A stretch of 64,000 nt of DNA, from contig OY294046.1 in NCBI GenBank assembly GCA_958510825.1, positions 372,001-436,000 on the forward strand, read 5' to 3'. The stretch's first letter is position 1, and every line of letters starts with the position of its first letter. Made by a program: the position numbers and the translations under genes. Positions 54,511-64,000 of the stretch are shown one piece after another. The notes below the pieces were generated by a model that was not told the origin of the DNA, ran no database searches, and saw nothing but the letters and a program-made list of their open reading frames with translations. Source of the stretch: Brachypterus glaber. Taxonomy: Eukaryota > Arthropoda > Insecta > Coleoptera > Kateretidae.

Positions 54511-55484
54511 GGGTAAATGTGCGGGTTCTTTTTACGTCTAACCACACGTTTATGGTACTATGTGCTTGAAACATACAAGTCTAAACTAAACTAGCTAAAA
54601 ATTTTATTCCTTGCTCGATCATATTATGGAAAGAAAGAAACGCAATATAATATCCACCGTGAAGAGCAAACTATGAAATGCGAAGCATTACTTATCTTCA
54701 CGCCTCGTTTGTATTAATTTGACTACTTGCTTACATAAGTTATCGTGAGGGGCCCCAGGTGTGGTAAGCACCCACTTAGCCTAAATAAAGTTCTATACTT
54801 ACTATAAATAAAAAAGGTTTAACACTTTCATTGAAACCACCGTTTTTAACTAAAAAGTTCGGTATTAACAATACGAATAAAAAAATTATTTAAATAAATT
54901 AAATAAACTTAAAAATATAAGTGAAAAATATATAAATATAAACGATAACGAAGAGCATATAACTAAAACCAAGACTATTTTGCTTGGCGTCCCCTGAAAT
55001 CGTAACCGATTTTCAAAAAAATTACATTTACGTAATCCCCACACCCTAGCCCATGATTTAAATTTGTCGGCCGATGAATACGAAAAAGTTTGATTTTTTG
55101 GGGTCGTATAACCCACCTCTAATAAAACCAAAAATTTAAAAACGCAATAAAAAAAATCATCTTTAGAAATTTTTAAATTTGGGTTTTAATGATTCGGAAA
55201 ATGATCATAATTCGATTGGTGTAAACCACTTTCAAAGGCAATTTTTTTTTGCTATCCGGCCTATATTCCGAACCGTGTACTTTTAACTATTTTTTTTGTT
55301 TTTTTATACTGACTGGGTATTAAGAACAATTGGTTAAACTTGAAAACAGGCACAATTACATATTCCACCCTGCCTTAGTTACAAAAAAATATTTCAACCC
55401 CCATCGAGTGGTGATGGGGGTTTTTACCATATTTTTTGTTTTTGCCACTGATTTGGAAAAAAGCAATATACCATCCACTATATA
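54511..55484. other. Spacer, no gene
   Basis: AT-rich; no element borders recognised except dispersed words (ccccacaccctagcccatg). Confidence 0.4.
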
Positions 55485-55770
55485 TTTGTTTGTTTGTTTG
55501 TTTAACCTCCTACTATTCTACTTAATTAGGCATCCCCTAAGTCCAGGACTTGTGTGGGCTAGTAGTAGAGGGAACCACCGGCTTATACTGACTTTCGAAC
55601 CAGTTTCTAGGGAGTCTCCGTTTCACTTATCGCCTTCGCCAACTTTCAATTATAAATTAACTGAAAAAGGCAAATCGGCGACAGTGAGAATCGAACTCAC
55701 ACTAGTAAGCTTGCTATACATACGCGCTAGCCACTACGCTATGCCTCCCATAATGCCTCCCATGTGAGTA
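55485..55770 (-). mobile_element. tRNA-derived SINE with (AAAC)n tail
   Basis: On the minus strand a tRNA-like head (55748-55677) has box A TAGCGTAGTGGC (55741-55730) and box B GTTCGATTC (55696-55688). The T-stem GTGAG/CTCAC pairs perfectly and the acceptor GGAGGCA/TGTCGCC pairs at six of seven positions. A body of about 170 bp with GGAGACTCCCTAG follows, ending in a CAAA-type tail (plus strand TTTG repeats 55485-55503). SINEs are transcribed by pol III and moved by LINE enzymes. No clear target duplication. Confidence 0.8.
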
Positions 55771-56061
55771 TATAGCACTTAGCAAACCATATCTTTTCGG
55801 CTTGTTTGTAAATAAAATAGTCACTTACATATTAAGTAATCACAATCTGAACTAGAGTCCCTGTAATCCGTTGAACTGCACCAAGACGAAGAAAAACCGA
55901 CACTGGCCACCCTCACCAAAAGCCAACAGATTCCGCATTTGTTTATAAAATTTCTTCCCATCGCACACCTTGACCTTATAAGCTTATAAAACAATTTTGC
56001 TTAGCTGCCGTCATAATCTTAAAACCCTAACTTAACTCAGCAAAGTAAGAAAAACCTGTGC

Positions 56062-56062
<1 letters not shown>

Positions 56063-56123
<61 letters not shown>
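56063..56123. repeat. (TA)n microsatellite
   Basis: About 30 TA units, abutting the MITE at 56125. Confidence 0.95.
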
Positions 56124-56124
<1 letters not shown>

Positions 56125-56125
<1 letters not shown>

Positions 56126-56348
56126 CTGTGAAAGACCGAAATCTGGGGAATGTCGACATTTTCCGGAGAATGTCCGAAAATTAATATAATAAGCAGGCGC
56201 AAAAGCAACGTTAACGTAAACCAACGACACCCGCTTAAAGAAAACACCAAACTACCAACGTAAACGTAAATCAACGCCCCCTCATGATTTCAGTTTTCGG
56301 ATATTCTCCGGAGAATGTCGACATTCCCAAATTTCGGTCTTTCACAGT
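56125..56348. mobile_element. MITE with about 57-bp TIRs (ACTGTGAAAGACCGAAAT)
   Basis: Left actgtgaaagaccgaaat, gaatgtcgacatt, ctccggagaatgtcc and the right inverted set. The centre holds two near copies of caacgttaacgtaaac-type sequence. No frame. Confidence 0.85.
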
Positions 56349-56887
56349 GACATATATTTTTTTGTACATGCACATCTACATGTACAGGAAAAAATAAAAA
56401 TAATATTATTATATAAGGGAACATTCAAGTATTACGTAACGCAAATTTTGATAATTTTGGACTTTCAAAAATATATAATTTTGCCATATTTTACTGTTGT
56501 TATGGTTTCAGCAACTAGATTTTTTTCAGTATATCAAAAACAAAAATCTGGTGTCATATTATTTTATTGCATGATAAAAAGAAACAAAAGAGTCATATTA
56601 GCTCACGAGTTTTTAAATTTTGACCACTACGGGTTTTAAGGTTTTGACGAAAAAAAAAACGTACGAATAATTACCTAATACAGCTATTAATAGTAAAACA
56701 ATGTGGTGATCAATATGTGATCTATAGATATAACTAATTTTTAAAATTATAATTTTAAAAATTGCTTATATCTATAAATTATAATTATTTAATTTGTTAA
56801 AAAAACAAAAAATAATGAAATATTAAAGTGGTCATTAATTACTATTTATTTTTGTTTTTAATTAAAGATTCACGAAAAATAGTAATT

Positions 56888-57005
56888 ATATACTAAGGTA
56901 GAGAAGACATTTTTTATAGCCGAGCGTGTTAAATCCCGAGATGCGTAGCGGCGAGGGATATAAGAGTGCGAGGCTATAATAGTCTTCTCTACCGTGGTTT
57001 ATATA
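56888..57005. repeat. Imperfect inverted repeat
   Basis: ggtagagaagac at 56897 and gtcttctctacc ending 56993, with tatagcc and ggctata inside. Confidence 0.65.
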
Positions 57006-57270
57006 TTAGTTTTTTACTACTGGCACTATTCAGATAATACAGAAATGCTGTTTCTTAAAATTTACATAAAAATCAAGTAGCCTTGATCAATGACATATAC
57101 TTAAACAAATACTTAAAACTCACGTTTAAAAATTTTTTTAGAATTTTTATTATAATATTTAGCTAATTAATGATTGTATTATATTAACTATAGGCTACGC
57201 CTCGGCCAAATAGTCGAGTTGGAAATGTTTCATTTTCTTATTAGCTAAGAAATATACTATTTCATACGAC

Positions 57271-58004
57271 CTAGTTAGTAGTTAGTGCCTATTTCCCACG
57301 ACAACGGTGAGTAAGTGACAATCAACTGATCCTAAATATCTGCTGTCCGAAAATTGGTAAAAGTCAAACACATAACCTCAAATTGACAAACTAATTTTAA
57401 TTCTTGCGTTTTTTTTTATGTTTAGGTGTTAGGTCGCAGAAAAAATAGTACACGGACCTCGGCGCAAACCATTTCAGTGCACACTCGGGCACTAAAAACT
57501 AGATTTGCGTTTACTCAGTGCGTAATATACTGTTTTTATTTTTGGACTTTATCATTAAAAACTGGACAAAAAACTAAAACATTTAATGTGACAGAAATCA
57601 CCTTATTTTATTATCTACTAGTAGCCTACTAGTAGATAATAAAATCAGCTGATTACTTGTAGCTAGTAGTGAAAAATTAGTAGTTTTCGTAACGAGTAAG
57701 CGACTTAAGTCCTTAGTGTACAAGAAAAAATTTTTTTTTGACGACGCGAAGCGAAGTCAAAAAATCATTCGAGCGCACAAGTACAAAACAAGTTGCGAAC
57801 AACATTTTTCGTTCGATCTACAGTCTAGACTCTTTAAAAATGTATATTTTAAAGAATTACATGCATTTTTCTTTATTTCGTGTATACTGGGTCGTACGAA
57901 AAATAGTATTACGCACCGAGTACGCGAACCTAGTTTTCACTGCACGAGAGTGCTTACCGTTGTCATAGGCAACGGGTGGAAAATAGGCACTAACTACTAA
58001 CTAG
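57271..58004 (+). mobile_element. Family B element, complete copy (734 bp, TIRs)
   Basis: ctagttagtagttagtgcct at the left is exactly inverted at the right end, and the flanking atactattt words also pair. Frames inside (up to 94 codons) do not resemble a transposase. A second partial copy lies at 53774 and a third fragment at 15641. Confidence 0.8.
57605..57645. repeat. Perfect palindrome, 20-bp arms
   Basis: attttattatctactagtag, one C, and its exact reverse complement, inside family B. It is absent from the matching place of the other copies. Confidence 0.9.
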
Positions 58005-59545
58005 CAAATAGTATATGTTTCTGCCAACTTTTCCAAAACCACTTGTATTTAAAATACAGTATTTTCCCATTTTTACGTACACATTAATGTCATGACCTTT
58101 ATTGTCTTGCAAATAAAAAAATATTAGTCATAGAATCATCTGCATTCAGCCAGTTTTTTATTTATTTGTATATTGTACAATAATTATCTACAAATAATAT
58201 TTATTAAATAATATTTAATTTTTATCAAATATATTTAATAAATTAACCTGAAGGCATGTTAGGCTGCATAAGAAAAAACACAGTATGTGCAATTTTTTTA
58301 GGAAAAATAGTTTCTGGTTATACCTTATGGTTATTTATTGTATTAGGAAGATAACCAATATATTGTACATGAATCCAGCAGTGGCCTGAGTATAGTATAT
58401 TCTATAACTAGTATGGAATAGACAATATTCCGAGCGAGCGGAAAGTTTATCATACAAGCCGGCAGGCAGTTGTAGACTATACTTTTTCTTCGACTGCAAA
58501 TGTAAAACACTGTATGGCTTTAAACTGCGGACAAGGTTAAACACAGTGTTTTTGTGACTAGACATTGTAAATGCAACAAAACATATATTTTTAAATAAAG
58601 CAATTTATATTATTTAATAATTTTATCAAATCAGTACTTAAAAAAGATTTTTATTTAATTTTAGCACATATTTACAAATTATAATGCGAAAATTGAAGGT
58701 TATGTCAGATTGTTGTGACAGATATCAGGTTTAAATATTTAACAATAGATGGAGCAGTTTTAATTTTTTCAACTAAATTGATAAAAAACTGGTCAAATAT
58801 TAAGAAAAACTAATAAACTTTATGTAATTTTAACGCAAAACTAAAAACTGCATTAAATTATTCAATATCTCATGGTAAAATAAACATATTTTTGCTAATT
58901 TTGCTACAGTTTTCTTTACTTTTATAAACAAGAGATGGTACTACATGTGCTCATTAAACACTTGATACGGAATATTCATACCGTATCTAGAGCTAGAATG
59001 GATTCATTCTGTGTTCGAAAAGTGTGTGTATTTGCTCACATTCTAAAACAGTCGTAGAAAAAGATTATTATCTGTCAAGTTATTAATAAAGATGTGTATT
59101 TATTCACATACAGTGTTTTTCTGTGGGACAGCATAACAGTATTTAATACTCCCACATATTTAATGACATTTCATCATATTCAATAACGTGCTAACCCATT
59201 TATCTATATAACATTTAATTATCAATCTTACAACAGGATTTTTTTCTTAATGTTATTGGTATTTTAGTAAAATAATTAAAGCTAATTGCTTTGAAATGTC
59301 AAAGATTTTTTTAGTTTTATTTTTTAATGTTGGGTAAAAATGAAACCCTACAGAAACGGTGAAGTGATAGCTTTTGTAAAATTATAAATAAAAAAACATT
59401 TTTTTTTTAATCCAATCCAATTTTGACTGAAAATTTTTGATTTTTAAGTTTTGGTGACTTGCCAACGCAAACCAAGAGTTAATCCTGCTAGTAGGAGGTC
59501 TTCACATTATAAAACCATTAACATTAGAATCTGAGGTGCCCATAG
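58005..59545. other. Spacer, no gene
   Basis: AT-rich. Near 59450-59510 a piece of family K (gacttgccaacgcaaacc, aatcctgctagtag) occurs inverted to the copy at 38720-38790. Confidence 0.45.
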
Positions 59546-59946
59546 CGGACTTAATAAAACTTTATTTTATACTGTTTAAGAATACTCTATATACATTTTG
59601 GTCAGAGATGTCAAATCCGTTCACATAAATAGTCTATCAATTCTCAATTCAGAAAAAATAGGTGCAGATGTATTTGGTAGTTGATTTTCTAAAAAAAATG
59701 TAGTGCAGTGTATTAAATATCTGTCAGAACAATAATTCAGTAATAATAAGTGTTTGACAAATAATTTGTCATTAATCGATACACTGATAGGCATATTTTT
59801 TGAGAAAATAAGATATAAACAACCCCAGTGATACTTTTTTCCGAAATGGAAATCAATAGACCGTTTCTGTGAATGGATTTATATTCTCTGATCAAAATTT
59901 ATATAGACTAAGCTAAAACAGTATAAAACGAAGAACTATTAAGTCG
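59546..59946. mobile_element. Foldback element with about 100-bp imperfect arms
   Basis: cggacttaat, ttttatactgtttaagaata and ttggtcagaga pair with tctctgatcaaaatttatat, aaacagtataaaacg and attaagtcg. Bordered on both sides by family K words, so it may be the centre of a larger element. Confidence 0.65.
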
Positions 59947-60434
59947 ACTGTGGTCATTTCTGATGAAAAAAGTCTATTATCTTCCGAAACCGAGCCCAAA
60001 GATTTAACTGTCAATCATTTATTAATGTTTAGACTTCCTACTTAACTACTTAACGTTTTATATCCAAAAGAGATTATTTCTGTCAAAAAAAAAATGTTCT
60101 GTTTGTTGGTCTGTTTGCCTGCAGGCCTGTCTGTCGGTCTGTCCGTGTAAAGACTTCAAATTGTAACCGTAGATTGTTTATCCAAAGTTCTAGGCTGGGA
60201 TCGGGATAGAAATTTTTGGTAAAAACCTAGGGCTATAAAGGTAAAATGCGGTAAAAACATTATTTTTGATTTTGATTGTTTGTATGAAAACATAAACTTT
60301 TTTAAAATTTATTTATTTTTTTATTTTTCGTTTTACAAAAAATATGGGTTTTGAAATAAAACTTGTTAAGTTTTAATAAAGCTAGACCACAGGGGAAAGC
60401 ATTATATTGTTGGCAGCAGCATTTTTGCACGACT

Positions 60435-60759
60435 AATAGTTATTTATGGTACTAGTGGGTAAAGTAAGATATTGCCCATGAGAAAATTAACCTGCCAAGC
60501 AGGTTAATTTTCGAGAGGGCAATATCGGTTTACCCATGAGTGCCATACAAGGTTTTATCCAATAAATAGCTTATGAATTCATATTTTTATTAAAAATTTT
60601 AATGACATTTACAAGAAAATAATTTGTCAAGTGACAGTTGAGTGGGTAAAATAAATAATTATCCACTCTATAAAGTAAAAGCCACGCGGGGGTTATTATT
60701 GAGTTTATCTATTTAAAATAAAGCTGGTAATTGTCTCATTATCTGTATGTATTGGATAA
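60435..60759 (+). mobile_element. Dispersed repeat family A, copy 6 (complete)
   Basis: Best-preserved copy, with both palindrome arms and both ends. Confidence 0.9.
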
Positions 60760-61318
60760 GAGTTTTTTTTAGGTTTTAAACGGGAAAAGAATAGCTTCCA
60801 TATTTTTTGCCGCATGACTCCTTTCTATAGATCTACGTGAAACATGTTTATACAAAATTGTAATTTAAACAATAATTTATGATAGGAAACAAGATTAGAA
60901 AATTTATGTGAGTAATCGGATGCCATTCCATTATCTTCTTTCACTTTTTAGGTTTACTTAATAAGCCGCCATTTTTTAAATTATACAGAAATGGTATTAT
61001 TTTAGCCTATAGTTTATAAGTACTCTTCACTGTAACGGTATTATACGATGGTTTTTAATTTTGCAAAATCGTCCAAATGATCCTAGATCAAAAATGCTTA
61101 CATACAAACGTTTTTTATCGAATTCAAGACAACTTTCAAAAAATTCGTCTATTTGTCAATCTGTCAGTCCATTTATTTTGTCTAACTGTTCATCTGTCCA
61201 TCTGTTTGACCATATATCAATTAGGCATTTTTTGAGGATTTAAAATAGGGTTGAACATAGGAATTTTCGTCAAAAGTAATTTTGGATAAATGATTAATTG
61301 CATGATGCAAATACTATC

Positions 61319-61557
61319 TTTATCCAATACATACAGATACAATTTCCAGCTTTATTTTAAATAGATAAACTCAATAATAACCCCCGCGTGGCTTTTACTT
61401 TATTGAGTGGATAATTATTTATTTTACCCACTCAACTGTCACTTGTCATATTATTTTCTTATAAATGTCATTAAAATTTTTAATAAAAATATGAATTTCT
61501 AAGCTATTTATTGGATAAAACCTTGTATGGCACTCACTAGTACCATAAATAACTATT
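61319..61557 (-). mobile_element. Dispersed repeat family A, copy 7
   Basis: Minus-strand copy 560 bp from copy 6, lacking most of the palindrome. Confidence 0.85.
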
Positions 61558-62156
61558 AAATAATTGATAAACTATAGTCAAAAAAGTCAACTTAAAGTAT
61601 ACCAAACTATAACTGTGATATAATTTACCAAATGTTACAATATTAATAAACACATGTTGCGTGGGGATTGAAATGTACCCTCACGGTCTCTATGTTAGTA
61701 TGACAACATTTTGTATACAATACACACATTGCAGTATTTAATATCACAAGTAAAGTATTAAATACCAATGGTGGCGATATAAATAAACGATGTGTATTAA
61801 CAAATAAGATTCAGTATTAAAAATACAACGAAATGTAGCTATATTATAGCTGTACCTTTTTTTGGCCAAGTGTATTATGATGAAATAGTACTTATTCTCG
61901 TAAAATCTTAACTTTTCTTCGTTTTAGACAGCAATCTTATTAGCATTTGTAATCTTCCTCAATGAAATGTAACTGTTCTAGTTTTTTAGAATGTATTACA
62001 TTCGATATGTATTGAACAAGATCTAGTGAGATGTGGAAGAAATGCTTAGCATTACAAAATATACTCTTTGCACAAAGTTTATTTTAAATAATGTATAAAA
62101 GCTGGTTTTTACAAAAAAAATACTTAATTTACAAATACATTACATGTTTGAAATTG
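61558..62156. other. Spacer, nothing recognised
   Basis: AT-rich with no element border or exon seen. Confidence 0.45.
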
Positions 62157-62537
62157 GGTATCCTAGGGGTTTTTAGGTTGCTGAAACTAAAACAAATGTA
62201 AAAAAAATTAAAATTCAAAACGGCGGATTCAATATGGCGTCAAAATTTTTAAAATTTAAATATTTTTTGCCGAAAATTAGTGATTAAGTATTTTTGAGGT
62301 CGCTGAAACCAAATACTATGTTTCAAAATCAAAATGACTGATCCAATATGGCGTCGAAACAGACCAGGCAATATGGCATTTTCTAAATGGTTTCAGCGAC
62401 CTCTAAAAATACTTCATCACTAATTTTCGGCAATAAATATTGAATTTTTTAAAAATTTCGATTGGATCCGCCATTTTTAATTTTAAAATTTTAACATCAT
62501 ATTCGGTTTCAGCAATCTTAAAAACACTAGTATATCC
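62157..62537. mobile_element. Foldback element
   Basis: Two nested arm pairs: ggtatcctaggggtttttagg against the right end ctagtatatcc, and ccgaaaattagtgattaagt with gaggtcgctgaaacc against ggtttcagcgacctc and acttcatcactaattttcgg. Confidence 0.75.
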
Positions 62538-62658
62538 ATTTTTAAAAATATTGTGTAATTTGTCAAAATTCTTATTAATTTGTTTATTTTAATATGTTTT
62601 GGATCAATTATCTCAAAAACGGTTTGTAGTACAACACTTTTAGTTACAACTTATCAGG

Positions 62659-62875
62659 CTATAGTCTGTTTCATCAAGCAAGAGAGTAAATTAAAAATCG
62701 CACAGTGAATATTTTCAAAACAGATTTGAATATTGGATATGCGAATATACTACGTAGTTTATTTTATAAAACATAACTATATTCTATACACAAACATATA
62801 CTATTCAAACCTGTTGTAAAAATATTTACTGTGCGATTTTTAATTTACTCTCTTGCTTAATGAAACAGGCCATAG
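62659..62875. mobile_element. MITE with about 60-bp TIRs (TAGTCTGTTTCATCAAGC)
   Basis: caagcaagagagtaaattaa and aaatcgcacagtgaatattt recur inverted at the right end (aaatatttactgtgcgattt, ttaatttactctcttgctta). Confidence 0.85.
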
Positions 62876-63087
62876 TAACTAGGCAGATTAGAGTCAGAAT
62901 CTATTGACAGAACCCAGACGACACCTTTCCAGCTGTTGGCCTGTGTAATTTGACCTCGGTAAACATTTTCATCTACCAATGTAAGAGACTGTTGGTCCAA
63001 TATTTGGATTTTCTCAAATTTCAATATTAAGTCATCTTCTAGATATGGAGCAACGAAGAGTTTTAAGCAATTGCGTATTTCAAGAAG
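62857..63087 (-). pseudogene. Possible coding remnant, family unknown
   Basis: 77 codons without a stop on the minus strand (for example KIQILDQQSLTLVDENVYRG), ending inside the MITE. The plus strand also has a 78-codon frame here (63045-63281), so the coding sense is uncertain. No family recognised. Confidence 0.2.
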
Positions 63088-63250
63088 CTACAAGATTGCT
63101 TAAAGGCCTTGATCGAATACATTCATTACTTATTGGATACTTCCGTACCATGCAAATTTTTCGTACTGAAATATTCGAGGGGTCTATCACTGACTGTATT
63201 CGATGTACAAATTTATCTGCATTAATAATGCAGGCCCTTGCAGTACCTGC

Positions 63251-64000
63251 ATTAAATGGGCATTATCTGCATTCTTTGTAAAGGACGTACATTATTTGTA
63301 TTATTGTGCATTACATGTGCAATACCTGCATTACTCGGCATCACTCTGCATTTTTGCATTATTCTGCATTACTCTGCATTAGTTTGCATTATTCTTGCAT
63401 TATTCTTTATTACTTTGCAATATTCTGTATTATTTAAGTTAGGGTGACAAAGCTTTTGTTGGAGGTAATGACCTTTTAGTCATCAAAAATCTAAAAATAT
63501 GGCGAGGGGTGTTTTTTGTTTTTGGTAAAAACCGCGAGGAACAAAGCTTTTTTTCGTACTAACCCGGGCCCCGATTTTCTCTCGACGTTCCTGTATGTGC
63601 AGCCCCTTGCATTTCTGTTTTCCTCACTCCCAACGCTCGCTCAGGAAACACTCATGCATTAAATGGGCATTATCTGCATTATTTGTAAATGGCGTACATT
63701 ATTTGCATTACTGTGCATTACATGTGCAATATCTGCATTACTCGGTATCACTCTGCATTGTTGCATTATTCTGCATTACTCTGCATTAGTCTGCATTAAT
63801 CTTGCATTATTCTGTATTACTTTGCATTATTCTGCATTATTTAAGTTAGGGTGACAAAGCTTTTGTGATCAAACATCTAAAAATCTGGCGAGGGGTGTAA
63901 AAACCGCGGGGGACAAAGCTTTTTTTCGTACTAACCCGGGTCCCGATTTTCTCTCGACGGTCCTGTATGTGCAGTCCCTTGCATTTCCCTCGCTCCCTAC
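63251..64000 (+). repeat. Tandem array, period 407 bp, rich in TGCATTA words, runs off the window
   Basis: attaaatgggcattatctgc starts at 63251 and 63658. Each unit has a tgcattactctgcatta-type minisatellite, a linker (taagttagggtgacaaagc) and a GC-rich part (actaacccgggccccgattt, ctcgacg). Units differ by small indels. Short frames across the array are repeats, not genes. Confidence 0.85.

Noticed and set aside
55677..55748. Genuine tRNA gene
   Set aside because: Boxes and T-stem are good but the anticodon arm does not fold and a SINE body and tail follow, so it is a SINE head.
57426..58000. Transposase candidate in family B
   Set aside because: Frames of 68-94 codons overlap in different registers and show no DDE-type motif.

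Overview
The window is nuclear DNA from an insect, possibly a beetle. It is AT-rich, has spliced genes with GT-AG introns, a jockey-type LINE, a tRNA-derived SINE and very many short inverted-repeat elements. The order cannot be settled from the sequence alone. Only three host genes can be supported; most of the rest is repeat-derived.

1-23372 (+): eleven consecutive internal exons of a classical-type cadherin (901 codons, nine extracellular cadherin repeats of which the first and last are partial). All exon phases join. The 5' part lies left of the window. The 3' part (more repeats, membrane span, tail) is not found before or after the assembly gap. A jockey-clade LINE (minus strand, about 5.4 kb, intact ORF2, ORF1 with one frameshift in a poly-A run) sits in the first intron. 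A single-exon gene on the same strand, resembling the axonemal CFAP144/FAM183 family, sits in a later intron (20824-21201).

23381-26545: a dispersed repeat, a 200-N gap and a 2.5-kb minisatellite of 13-bp units that switches orientation and unit type. 26541-31599 holds MITE-like elements, including one with about 430-bp terminal inverted repeats, and a decayed copy of the C-terminal coding part of the next gene.

31600-45170 (-): a five-exon gene, read here from start codon to stop codon (1641 residues). It encodes a secreted protein with a signal peptide, one peritrophin-A (CBM14) chitin-binding domain and about 1500 residues of Asn/Ser/Thr-rich low-complexity sequence. It is CPAP1- or mucin-like and probably acts in cuticle or another apical matrix. 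A 5' non-coding exon is implied further right.

45171-64000: no convincing host exon. The stretch is mosaic repeat DNA: a tRNA-derived SINE, several terminal-inverted-repeat elements (some nested), microsatellites, a repeated GTGACCGGCGTTAC motif and, at the right edge, a 407-bp-period tandem array that runs out of the window. The genes show no operon-like relation; the cadherin and chitin-binding genes converge across the gap, and their adjacency depends on scaffolding.
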